From NCBI GenBank assembly GCA_027924645.1, contig BSBN01000047.1, forward strand, positions 7,006,001-7,070,000: a stretch of 64,000 bases of DNA, read 5' to 3'. Every line of letters starts with the position of its first letter. Positions within the stretch are counted from its first letter, which is position 1. Origin of the DNA: Cunninghamia lanceolata. Taxonomy: Eukaryota; Streptophyta; Pinopsida; Cupressales; Cupressaceae. This document shows positions 45,585 through 56,729 of this stretch, one piece after another. Both the position numbers and the translations under genes were made by a program. The notes under the pieces were generated by a model that was given only the letters and a program-made list of their open reading frames with translations, made no database searches and was not told the DNA's origin.

Positions 45585-47774
45585 CTTAGTTCTCTCATCA
45601 CCTATCTCCTTTGGCTCTTCTGCAATTTTCTCAGTAGATTCTTCTTTTGATGTACTTAGTCCTTCGTCATCCATGGCAGAAGGTTCATCATTTATGTCCT
45701 CTATAACAGGACGTTTGAATCTTTTAAATGCATTCCGGAGTATGTCTTCAGTCTCTTTTGCCACCTGATCAATCTCTCCGAGCATAAGTTTGTTCATTCT
45801 TGCTTTGCTCCGGAACTCATCCTTGCAGTCCTTGAAGATCATGTTCATTTGTTTTGGAGTAATAGAAGGATAGAGCTTAATGGCAATCTGCTCTCGTATC
45901 TCTAGGTCCTTAGCTTTAGCATTCTCCTTTCTCATTTCAAGTTCCTTCTCTAGACTTTTGGGAATGAGAGAGATTATTTCAATGAATGCTTTATTGTAAA
46001 TGTTTAGATACCTGACTGTAGTATCTTCCAAGATCTTCTTGTCAGCGTCACTATATTCATCATAAAATATTCAATCATCGGTTGTAGATTCCCATCTACA
46101 GTGACTGCTTTGATGACATCATCAATAGAAAGAGTAGGCCTTTCAACAAATTCTTTTGCCTCTTCTTCCTTGTCTTTACCGGTAGAGGATTCCCCGGATG
46201 TCTTTTTCTTCTTCCTCATTTTCTTAACTTCCTCATCTAACTCTGTTTCTTCATCATCCTTTTGGCTTATGTAAGACCTTGTGGCCTTTGTCTTCGTTCT
46301 CTTCTCTCCCTTTCCGGATGTCTTGTCTTCCGGTTTTGAGGACTTTGAGCTCTTAGAGGTGGCAAGTGCAGAGCTCTTGGAGGATCTAGTCCGGGAGAAG
46401 GCTTGTACCGGAACACTTCCCTTTTCTACTTCTTGTTTCTCCTTCTCAGCTCTTTCTAATTTTTCTCTGCTTGCATCAACTGCCTCTTCTGAAATGCCAT
46501 ATTTTTTGGCAACTTCCCCCACTTCCCTTCTTACTTTTCTTTTTATCTCTGGTTGTCTTAGTTCAACATGTATTTTTACACTCAATTCTTGAAAGGTTCC
46601 AAACCTTTCTGCCTCAGGGTCCTTAGGCTGACTTAGCAGGTGTTGGACATGCAGCTCCAAGATTTTCTCATCTACCTCATAGCCCATTGGCATAACCCAG
46701 ACTGTTCTGAGTTCCACTGCCTCCATTAGGCATTGATCAGTGTCTACCATGAAACACGCTGTATCCTTGTATTTTTCAGCTAGAGATTGAGGGATTCTCT
46801 CTCTGGCATGCATCATGTCTTGGAAGTTTTTGAAGTATCCGCAGAGTGTTGTACTTTGAGCCTTGGCATCACCAAGCCCATACATATAATCTCTGATTTG
46901 TATGGCCACTGGTCTGTCATTTTGCCATACCCGACCACTTGATCCGGGTAGTTCATTCATATAGTAAAAGAATAAGCACAGTATTAAACCACCATACTTG
47001 AATGAGTTCTTCTTGTCCTTCTTGATCTTTTGCAAATTTTCTAATAGTTGGCTCAGGAGAAGCTCAAATAGATCATAGTCTGCATTTTCCCTTAGCATCT
47101 GATATGCAGTATAAATTGCAGTTCCGAATACAGAGTTCTCCCTGCTAGAACGATATATTTTGTAGCCAATTATCATGGAGGCAAATTCGATGTCCGGATC
47201 TGTGATATCTTCTATTGTCATTGCTCTTTTGTCAAACTTTGATCTGGTAGCCTCACTTACTGTTTGTTTCTTGACCGATTTAAGAGCAGGCAACCCACCG
47301 GATGAGTGCAAACCAGTTACTGCCCTAATTACATCCTTTGTTATCTTGAAGGGCTTCAACAACCATATGAAGTTATCATGTATTCTACTAAGAACATACC
47401 GGACCCATTCATCTTCTGCGAAACAGGGAAAGTGGATGCAATGTCCAAAATACTTATCCCGGGTGGCCTTGTATTGAGGTTTGAGTTCAAAGGTTTCATC
47501 TATGTCCAAAATGCTAATCCCGGATGGCCATGTATTGAGGTTTGAGTTCAAAGGTTTCATCTATTAGTTGTATATGGTAGATATCCATCAGCTTTGATTC
47601 TCCAAATTCCTCAATATTTGCATGGATGTATACCCTAACATCTTCTACGTGCAGAACCCCATGCAGAATGCTAGAAAATGCGCCTAAGGGATCAACTTCT
47701 AGGGATTTGTAGGGGTGTTTCTTAAACTTTGGGCGCGGCCTATCAATGATCTTAACAACATTTGGAATAGCCAT
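45585..47774 (-). pseudogene. ORF X of the older element, N-terminal part
   Basis: Starts MAIPNVVKIIDRPRPKFKKH at 47774. The longest intact ORF X stretch is 46004-47560 (518 codons), with FKITKDVIRAVTGLHSSGG, MTIEDITDPDIEFASMIIG, ADYDLFELLLSQLLENLQKI, GGLILCLFFYYMNELPGSSG and VMPMGYEVDEKILELHVQHL. A Ser/Lys-rich basic linker (SKSSKSSKPEDK) follows. A 61-bp tandem duplication (47444-47565) breaks the frame after codon 75. Another frameshift lies near 46010. The final residues reach the CTTAG target duplication where the younger element is inserted; the C-terminal part is at 37206-38312. Confidence 0.8.
47444..47565 (-). repeat. 61-bp tandem duplication inside ORF X
   Basis: The unit TCCAAAATACTTATCCCGGG… is repeated directly (47444-47504 and 47505-47565) with a few substitutions. 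The other ORF X copy has one unit, so this is a secondary event; 61 is not a multiple of three, so it shifts the frame. Confidence 0.92.
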
Positions 47775-48404
47775 CTTGCAAAATATTCAGAGAGGGATAT
47801 TCAAGAATTGAAATACCTTATTACGCTTCTAGGGTTCACAAAATGAGCCGAAAAGACTGTTGGTTGAATCGGATTCGGCGGTTGATCTTTGAGAGAGTTG
47901 AAATAACCTTGTTGCAGAGCTCTTCCTTTCTTCTTTTCGCAAGCAAATGTGCAAATGATGAATAAAAAAACCCTTATATTTCTACGCAAACCCTAATTTC
48001 ATGTTGCAATAAATGCACACCTTAAGTCATTCTGGTTCCTTTGTTCTGACCTTGTTCTGAGAGAGAGATCCTTCCGAATCACTGAGATGCCCTTGGAATT
48101 TTTTTTAGTGATAATTTGCATTGTATCTTTATCCGCAGATCAAGATATTTCAGTTTTGAATCATACCAGATCTAACTGTGAAAATCTTGTTTTTACCGGA
48201 AGGTTGTCAAACCGGATCAATCTTGGATGATTAGACTCTTCAAATTTCCTTGCGGATCTTTCATATTTTTACCGAAGGTTATTTAGATATCTCTTTGAGA
48301 GCTCTTCAATCCGCAATACTCCATGTGCCAATTTTAGGCACCAATTGACTGGCTGGGGGAATTTATTTTCCTTTGCGACTCCCCCATAGCCAGAGCTCAT
48401 CTAT

Positions 48405-49350
48405 TTAGTTTCCGGAAGGAATATCAGCACCGGATTCTGGTGCGGATCCATCTCCAATATTTTTTGTGCTTCTCTTCACCAAAATCTTGTTCATCTCCCT
48501 TTGAACTTCATCCGCATTCACTTTTTCTTTTCCTTTGTCTTGATTTTGATTATGAAGCACCCCTTTTATCCTGATTCTTACTTCTGCGGAATTTGGCAAT
48601 ATGACCGGATCTGTTGCAGTTGTAGCAAATAACATTTCTTTGTATATTTGACTAATATCCTCTTAATCTGCATTGATTAGCCATATGTCCCATTCTATTG
48701 CATGCAAAGCATCTACCATTGAATAACTTGTTTATTTGCATATTTCTACATTCATGAGATTTGTGACCATACCTTTTGCAGTTGAAACATTGTCCGGAGA
48801 AGGATGAATTAGTTTGATTCATTCTTCTTCTGCACTGACTTTCTTTATGACCGAAGTTGTTGCAATTGTAGTTGTATCCATTGAAAGATGGGTATCTTTG
48901 GGCATTTGGTTGCCTTACAGGAGGTCTTCTAGCCCTGTTTCTTTAATTTCCTGATCCAGAGTTCTTCTGACCGGATCCTAAGCTTTCACCTTTCTCATAT
49001 CCCAAGCCATGCTTGTCATCTACCCTCTTTTGGCTTTCAAGAAGAACTTCAAGTTGAGCAAAGCTTATCTTGAATTTCTCTTTGTATTCATTTGCTGTTT
49101 GAAAATCCCTTTTAAGAGTATCTACCTGATTCTCAAGTTGTTCTTCATTATCTCTAGCTTCTTCAAGATCAGATTCTAGATGCCTGATTATTCTATCCAT
49201 TTTGTGGCAGTCCTCTGACTTCTCCTTGAGAGATTGTTTTAGATTATCTTCAATTTTCCTTTTCTGTTCAATTTCTTGAGTGAATCTCATAACCCCTAAT
49301 TCCATTTCATGTCTAACCATAATGACTTCTTTTGATAGATTCTCACATAT
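48405..49350 (-). pseudogene. Gag of the older gag/ORF X element, truncated
   Basis: Coiled coil (MVRHEMELGVMRFTQEIEQK, IIRHLESDLEEARDNEEQL), KRVDDKHGLGYEKGESLGSG, and the four-knuckle array at about 48560-48870: CNNFGH with its first Cys changed, CFNCKRYGHKSHEC, CFACNRMGHMANQC, CYNCNRSGHIAKF. The N-terminal end is missing: at 49350 the sequence switches within a codon to copia RNase H. There is no 5' LTR or PBS. Confidence 0.85.
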
Positions 49351-49950
49351 ACAAACTGAATGCGGAGGTCCTATAGGATTACCATGATAGCATATGGAAT
49401 ACTCGGAAGTACCCCTCAAATATCTGAACACTCTCTTTACTCTATCCTAATGTACCCTTCCAAGATTAGCCATAAATCGACTAAGGACTCCCACTGCTTG
49501 GGAAATGTCTGGTCTTGTGCAGACCATAGCATACATCAAACTGCCAACAACACTAGCATAAGGTACTCTGCTCTTGTCCTCCACCTCACTAGGAGATTTT
49601 AGACAATCGTTAACAGACAATTTTGTCTCCAAAGAAAAAGGAACACACAATGGTCTACAATCTACCATGCTAAACCTATCCAACACGGTCTTCACATACT
49701 CTAGCTTAACCAAAGTTTTTTGTTAGCTCTGTCTCTTCTGATTTCCATTCTCAGAATGTACCTGACTGCCCCTAGATTTTTCATCTCAAATTATGCTGAC
49801 AACTGAGACTTCAAATCAGAAATCATATTCTTACCATTCCCAATCAACAACATATCATCAACATACAATGCAATAATGAGAATGCGATCATTGTCAAGTT
49901 TATAATACACACAATGATCTGATTTCGATCTCAGAAATCCAACTTGCAAG
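49351..49950 (-). pseudogene. Copia RT palm and start of RNase H
   Basis: The minus strand resumes the RT broken at 52571: GFLRSKSDHCVYYKLDNDRI, then LYVDDMLLIG (YVDD active site, near 49850), FEMKNLGAVRYIL, KYVKTVLDRFSM, and GSLMYAMVCTRPDISQAVG (49713-49447). It ends in FRYLRGTSEYSICYHG and PIGPPHSVC at the junction. Stops lie near 49790 and 49725. Confidence 0.9.
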
Positions 49951-52568
49951 AGTCCAAGACAACACTGAGAAGGGGGGGGTGAATCAGTGTTGTGTAAATT
50001 TTCAAACCTTTTTGCAAACTTTAACTTTCAAGACACACAGAGAGAAGAATATCATTGATTTGTCAAACATATAAACACATGACTGAGAATGAAGAAAGAG
50101 AATAAAAACTCTTGAGCAAAGTATTAACATACACACATATAGAGAAAAGCAATATGAGACATAACACAAATTTGCACGAGTGGAAAACCCTCCTGGGGTA
50201 GAAAAACCACTCCAAAATTGCTTCACTGGCTTAACCTTGAAAAAAATCTTTACAAGCCTCACTGGCTGATGTAAGTGTCTCACTGACACATGGTCTTACC
50301 GACCTACAAGCCTCACTGGCATACTATTGTGCCTCACTGGCATTTCTCAATCAATCTGAACTCAAAATCTCATGTGCAAGAAGTGATTGCTTCTCAATCT
50401 GATTTGCACCATTCAAAATTCAACATCCGGATACACTCAACAATCCTTTATTCTGATCCAACCAACAACACTACTTTTCTCTGTATGTTTTATCTCTGCC
50501 TTACCAGTCATACAATCAATGCATCTAATTATCATTGCAATTGCATATTGTCTTTCTGATCATCTTGTCAATCTCTGTATTTGATTTTTATCCTCTCAGT
50601 TCATCATTCATCTGCACAATATCGCTCACCCATCAATCCACCTGCAAAGCCATTATATACAAGATAATCATTTACATCCTCTCTACCAACAAAAACATTT
50701 CACATTCTCTCTATATATCAAAAACCTTTTATTTGCAATTATAAAAACATCAAGAAGTCAAAACACCAATCCATCTGCAAGAAGAAAAAAACTTTTTCAT
50801 CTTCCTCTGTGCCTATTCAAATCAAAAAAAATAATATCAAATCCCATTTAAAACTTTTGATCTTCCATCTTCAAAAATTGATTGCTTTATCATCATCTCT
50901 AAATTTCATCTTCTCTGTATTTGATGTTCCTCTTCTCTGAAAAATACAAACTCCATTTGTAATATTTTATATGAATCACACAATTCCAACAACTTTTGAT
51001 GACCTTTCATATCCTTGATATTCTTGCATAATAATTTTCATCTATGAAGAATTTTTCTGAATAAAACTTTTCTTCAATTCTTAATATTCCATCTTCCCTT
51101 CAATCTCTTCAATGATGCTTCATATTCCTTCACTAAATTCTTCAAAGCACAAAACCTCTGTCAAAAATCTCTCTGCTAATGATCCTGCAAAGAAAACATT
51201 TCTCCAAAAAAAAATTAATCTTCTCACAATTTCTTTCCTCAAAATAAATCATCTTTCTGTGCCAAAATATCTGCCTTATAAAATCTCCTCAAAAATCTTG
51301 AAGTCATCTCTTTAAATTAGAAAAAAATAATTTCTAATTTCAAAATCCATTTGATAGCCTTTAAAAAAAACTAACCATTTTAAAAGGCAAAAATATGGAA
51401 TAATCCGACCACTTAGTGATATAAGCAAGGTTTCTAGCTATATTCTATTTCTTTCTAAAAAGACAATTTAATGCCTTTTGTAAATAAACTGGAGATCTTC
51501 AATTTTCGGGCTCCAAAAAACTCTACATGGTTTCCTTAAAAAACTGCCTCAAAAAAAAACTCTTTGATCATTATCTTGACGGGCATTTTGAGTGTCAAAG
51601 TTATTCCTTATAAATCGGAGGCAATTTAAACACTGACCATAGATAATGCATTTCGCGCTCCATATGTTTTTAAAACTGACCGTTGATCAGCATTTGGCGC
51701 CCGATAACCATCTCCATCTCCATTTGGCGCTCAATGTAGGACCGGTTCCACCGGTGGTAAGGAGAGGAAGGGCCGGTGTTAATATGTTTCGAAGGGCCTC
51801 CAACGGGTGAACCTTAAGTGGCTTACTCGCTAGCCTAAGTCACCGCTGTTTTAAAACATAAAGTGCATAAATGAGTGACGGGTAGTTTAGAGTTAACCTT
51901 GATGTGTTAGACACATAGTAGAGATTTAGTTTAGGGATTATAACCATCATGTGAACTCTTGTTTTGTCACTGAAGCCCTAAGGATTATTGAATGCTTTGT
52001 AGCAGAGAATACCAAGTAACTGATTACTCAATAAATTTACCTTGATGCAAAATATGTAGAGAATGCAATTAACAACTCAACTACATAACAATACCATTGA
52101 CCAACTAACCTTGCTAATACATTCCTCAACTTTTGATATGAGAACAAGAATCCAAATTGAAGTATAAACATGAAATCCCTCCTATTTTATCACAGCTAAC
52201 ATTATGAGCATCTGACTTGAATATTGAACAACATGATGTATGATACATAAAGCACTAATCAACCTGTCAAGTAACCATCTCCATCTGAGGTAGATATGAA
52301 ACCCACCAAGCATCTGCATTACCCTGAATGACATCTGTATTTGACCCAAGTGATCAACCTGTGAACAAACATGACAAAGAGCAAGAAACAATATGTAACC
52401 AAATTGAATATATCTAGCAGTATCCATCCATCCTGAAACATCACCAAACACATCCTTGAGTATGAGAACACATCCTGAACAAATGTTAAACACATCCTGC
52501 CAAATCTGCATCATCAACAACTGAACACACTTTTGACATCAATGACAACCTGTCACCATCACAACTAA
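49951..52568 (-). mobile_element. Probable 2.6-kb solo LTR inside the Tork-like copia
   Basis: Interrupts RT between KFDAF and GFLRSK, with copia sequence on both sides. On the plus strand it opens with the G-run hairpin ACAACACTGA / TCAGTGTTGT (49959-49993). It has the leader hairpin at 50178-50212 and a TATA-like TATATAATG (minus) at 50651-50660. It ends TTTTGACATCAATGACAACCTG…, like the Sirevirus-type LTR end. No internal coding region or second LTR was found. The ends are decayed and the target duplication is uncertain (GCAAG versus ACAAC), so boundaries are good to a few bases. Confidence 0.65.
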
Positions 52569-54273
52569 CAACACAAAGGCATCAAACTTCAAGTACCACA
52601 TCCTAGGAGACTGCTTCAAACCATTCAAAGACTTTTTCAACTTGCAAACCAAATTTTCTTTACCTTTCTCTATGTAATGCTCTGTCTGTGACATGTAAAC
52701 CTCTACCTCCAAATCACCATGAAGGAATGATGTCTTCACATCCATCTCCTCCACCTCTAAGTCATAAGCTATTGCAAGAGATAACAGGAACCGAATAGAT
52801 GTCAGCTTTGCAACGGAAGAAAAAATTTCACCATAATCAATTCCCTCCACTTGTGAATACCCCTTCGCAACCAATCTGGCCTTGTACTTTTCAACACTGC
52901 CATCTGCACTGAATTTCTTCTTGAACACCCATTTGCATCCAACATGTTTCCGTCCTTCAAGCAAAGGCACCAAGTCCAATATTTTATTCATTTCCAAAGA
53001 AGTCATCTCATCTTCCATGGCCCCCTTCCAGAAACCTGCATCTTTCATGCCCATAGACTCTGTCACAGTTCTAGGCTCATCAGTATTAGTAAGCAAGGCA
53101 AAAGCACAAATAGAATCAAGCAACAAATAACCAAACCTATCAGGTTGCTTTCTTGTTTGTGTAGACCTCCTCAATGGCTGAGGTTGAGGTTCTGCTTCTT
53201 CTTCTGAACTTTCAAAGCTGCTAGAGCTCTCCTCATCATCAGGTCTCACAGGTCTGTCGGTTCAGTCTTCTCAGGGGTAGAAGGAAACTCAACCACATCC
53301 TCTTTCTTTTCTATTTCTTCTGGCTGTAGAACAACAGGAGAAGGTGTTAGCTCTCTGAAAATAACACTTTTGCTATACAACACTTTTTCAGCCACAGGAT
53401 ACCAAAGCTTGTATCCTTTCACACCAACACCATAGCCAATGAAAATACACTTAACAACCTTGTTCTCCAATTTAGACCATTTCTCCGTAGGCACATGTGC
53501 ATATACCTCACAACTAAAAACACGAAGATGTCTAACTGAAGGCTTCTTACCAGACCACACCTCCATAGGTGTCTTACCAACAAGAGCTGATGTAGGAGAC
53601 CTGTTTACCAGGTAGCAAGCAGCGGCTATAGCTTCAGCCCAAAACTTTTGTTCAAGGCTTGCTCCACTAAGCATACTCCTAGCCCTCTCCATCAGTGTCC
53701 CGTTCATCCTCTCTGCAACTCCATTTTGCTACGGGGTGTATGGATTTGTCTTATGTCTTTCAATCCCTTGCTCTTTACAAAACTTATCGAACTCTGCCGA
53801 ACAAAACTCACCATCGTTGTCAATTCTCAAACACTTAATCTTTTTATTAGTCTGATTCTCAACAAAAGCTTTAGACTTTTTGAACCGACTAAAGACTTCA
53901 GTCTTGCTTCTGAGAAAATAAATCCATGTCCTACTGTAGTCATCTATGAAAGATACAAAATATACAGATTTGGAAATCGAAGGAACACTAACAGGACCAA
54001 AGACATCAGAATGAATAAGGTCCATCACACTAGAAGACTTGTGAGAACTAGAGTAAACTGAACACGGTTTTGCTTTTCATATATACAATGTTCGCAAAAG
54101 TCGAACTCGAGATTACAATCATTTAACCCCTCAACGAGATTTTTATTTTTCAAGGCTCTAAGACCTTTCTCACCAATGTGGCCAAATCTCATATGCCATA
54201 ACATTGTCTTTTTAGCAGGAAGCTTAACTTCCAAAGCATGAGTACCCCTTGGGTACCCAAGATGCACCACCAT
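52569..54273 (-). pseudogene. Copia integrase and N-terminal RT
   Basis: The integrase zinc region is at 54273-54025: MLWHMRFGHIGEKGLRAL, with CEHCIYEKQ. The core is at 54028-53729: LIHSDVFGPVSV (Asp), CLRIDNDGEF (Asp); QNGVAERMNGTL carries the catalytic Glu after a TAG stop at about 53732. The C-terminal part is 53707-53246, with FWAEAIAAACYLVNRSP and CIFIGYG. The RT start is at 53249-52571: MKDAGFWKGAMEDEMTSLEM, HVGCKWVFKKKFSADGSVEK, MDVKTSFLHGDLEVEVYM and LKQSPRMWYLKFDAF. Integrase-RT spacing is normal. Few lesions apart from frame changes at each block edge. Confidence 0.92.
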
Positions 54274-55557
54274 CAGAATTTTTTACAACAGATTTCTTCA
54301 CTGTTGGTTCAGAAGGTGGGGATGAAGTGACTACTGCTATTTTCTTCGAGTCAGATGAACTATTGCACTGTGAAGTGCATGCCTCCAGCTAAAACAGAGT
54401 ACCTCTCCGAGTACCCTTTGTAAGCACCATAGATCCTCTAGTCATCTTGCATCCATCCTTCGAAAAGACAACCTGCACACCTGCATCATTCAGCATACTT
54501 ACAGAAAGCAGGTTCCGTGCCAAGCCTGGGATTTGCATAACCCTAGTGATCCCGTTCACTCGTCCATTAGGGAATCAAATTGAGAATCTTCCACGACCAA
54601 CAATCTACAAATAAGAGCCGTCACCCAAGAACACTCTTCCACAATCGAACTCTTCATACATCGTGAACCAGCTTCGATGCGAAGTCATGTGGAATGATGC
54701 ACTAGAATCAATCAACCACACATTATCAGATGCATGGGTGGCCAGGGCTGCGATGAAGACATCACCATCATCTTGTGACTTGTCAAAATATGAGTCTGAG
54801 ACATTCTTCTTCTTTTTCTTTTCCTCTTTGCATTCCTTTCGGAAATACCCAGTTTTTCCACAGTTCCAACAGAGAGCCTTGGACTTTCTAGGAGATTTGG
54901 ATCTCCCACAGTATTTAGATCTACCCTTCTCAACTTTCTTGTCCTTTTTCCCTTTCTCCTTGGGTCTTCCACGAACCGCAAGAGCCTCTTTGGCTGTTTC
55001 AGAAGACTTTCTCCTCATTTTTTCAAATAATAGCGAAGATACCACTTCATCTATTTTGAAAGTGGATGTGGTGCTCCCTATAGCCATAACAAGATGATCG
55101 CACGAGTCCGGCAAAGAACAAAGAAAGGTCATACAACGATCCTCCTCCTCCATCTTCACACCAACGGATGTCAACTGTGCAACTAACATGTTGAAAGCAT
55201 TCAGGTGATCTCCAACAGATCCTCCATCCTCAGAGAAAGCAACTTCTTTCTCAGAAAAAGTTTGTTCGCCAGGGATTTGGCCTCATAAACATCTCCTAGC
55301 TTCTTCCAAAGATCTTTCGTGGTCTTCTCCTCATGGACATTTAACAGGACAGAATCAGCTAGACTGAATCTTATGAGACCCCTAGCCTTCCAATCTTTGA
55401 GATCCCAATCAGCTTGTGCCATTGCCGTTGGTTTTACACTGGAAATGGTTTCCCATAGGTCTCAATCAACAAGCATGTCTTCCATCTTAAGTTTCCATAA
55501 ATCAAAATTTGAGCCATTGAATTTCTCCACCTCTAATCTTCCGGATGTGCCTGCCAT
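54274..55557 (-). pseudogene. Copia gag and protease
   Basis: The ATG at 55557 gives MAGTSGRLEVEKFNGSNFDL, ~105 bp inside the PBS. A stop lies at about 55460 and a frameshift at about 55205. The zinc knuckle is CWNCGKTGYFRKEC, where the His is replaced by Tyr. The protease reads WLIDSSASFHMTSH: the DSG active-site triplet has become DSS. From 54600 to 54274 stops interrupt the linker to integrase. Both replaced residues are normally essential, so gag-pol was dead before or soon after insertion. Confidence 0.88.
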
Positions 55558-55662
55558 CTCTTTTTCTGCAACAAGATTATAGAATACTCTGCAGTGACTC
55601 CCACTCAATCTAAGATCAGCTCAAAAAAGCCCTACCCAACAACTAGGACCAAAGGTGATCAA

Positions 55663-55674
55663 GCTCTGATACTA
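55663..55674 (-). other. Primer-binding site of the Tork-like copia
   Basis: The minus strand reads TAGTATCAGAGC (one change from TGGTATCAGAGC), two bases from the LTR end. Confidence 0.85.
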
Positions 55675-55676
55675 AC

Positions 55677-56706
55677 TGAAAGGAAGCTAGGTGTGCGGAA
55701 ATCGCTTCCTACACTAATCTAATGAGAGATGAGTGCAAATTCTTTTTAACCTTTACAATTACAGTGTTATTAACCCAACAACAGAGATATTGCAGCAATA
55801 CACAACATAAGAATGTAAGACAGAAGAAAAGAGAGACAAGATATAACGTGGGGAAAACCCTTATGGGTGAAAAACCCCACACTCCAAAACCTACACAATG
55901 TATTATCTAAACAACAAGATTTACAACACACTTGCAATGCAAGTCTTTACAAGGGTCTTCGACACTCGTATCTGGAGACAATCCGACAGCATAATAGTAC
56001 ATGTCAATCACATAATACATCTCTTCTCAAAGCACCTGCTTAAATAGTTCACAAGGCAAAAATGGACCTTCCTTGAGATGGGCGTCCAACTTGGCCTCAT
56101 GGACCAAAACCCAAGCCTAGGGAAACTTGTCCAACACTGCAGCATGGTCATGACACTTGTCATATCACCCCATCCCAATATGGTCGCCTATTCCCAAGTT
56201 GGGCAATGACAGATGCTCTTACAACTCTTACGACTGTCATAGAATCCGTCATAACTGTCATATCTTACAACTGTAAGAGAATCTGTAATACACTGACTAA
56301 AAATAGCATATTCTCTTACATGTCATAACCCTCCTTGGGGTGCCCAAAGATGCCTTGTGACACATGTCTTCCCCTGTCATAGTATCTTCTATTTCCAACT
56401 CTTACGCGTCATAGATTCTGTCATAGGAATCTGTCATAACTGTTTCGGTCAAGATTCACTTACACACTAGTGAAAGTGTCGACACATGGCAAAATACCTC
56501 TACCACTAAGTGGGACGCCTATCTCCTCATGGAGTGAGTTGACAATCCTAATCATCTTACAAGTGGAGTGACAACTCATCGTGCCACTTCACACTAAATG
56601 ACAAAATAAGATGTGCAACAAATTACAACATAGGCTAAATAAATAAATACATTACAATAAATAAATGTAAGGAATTACCAAGGTTGAGGCACCTTAATTC
56701 CCAACA
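55677..56706 (-). repeat. 5' LTR of the Tork-like copia
   Basis: 1,030 bp. Minus-strand start TGTTGGGAATTAAGGTGCC and end CTTCCTTTCA. The terminal hairpin AGGAAGC / GCTTCCT is at 55681-55710. The leader hairpin GTGGGG-AAAA-CCC-TTAT-GGG-TGAAAAA-CCCCAC is at 55848-55880, with a perfect 6-bp outer stem. No second LTR exists in the window, so the boundaries rest on the TG…CA ends and the adjacent PBS. Confidence 0.8.
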
Positions 56707-56729
56707 CAAGGGGCCATTGTAGGAAGTAC

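Larger units (their letters stand above)
49351..56706 (-). mobile_element. Tork-like Ty1/copia element, 3' end lost
   Basis: A minus-strand element with one 5' LTR (55677-56706), a PBS, gag, protease, integrase, RT and the start of RNase H. It ends at a sharp junction with gag of another family at 49350, so the RNase H end and 3' LTR are missing. It is interrupted within RT by 49951-52568. Gag MAGTSGRLEVEKFNGSNFDL and the RT/RNase H style (CTRPDISQAVGVLSRFM) point to the Tnt1/Tork group. Confidence 0.9.

Noticed and set aside
46281..46592. Plus-strand open frame over ORF X
   Set aside because: It is the antisense shadow of the Ser/Lys-rich linker of ORF X.
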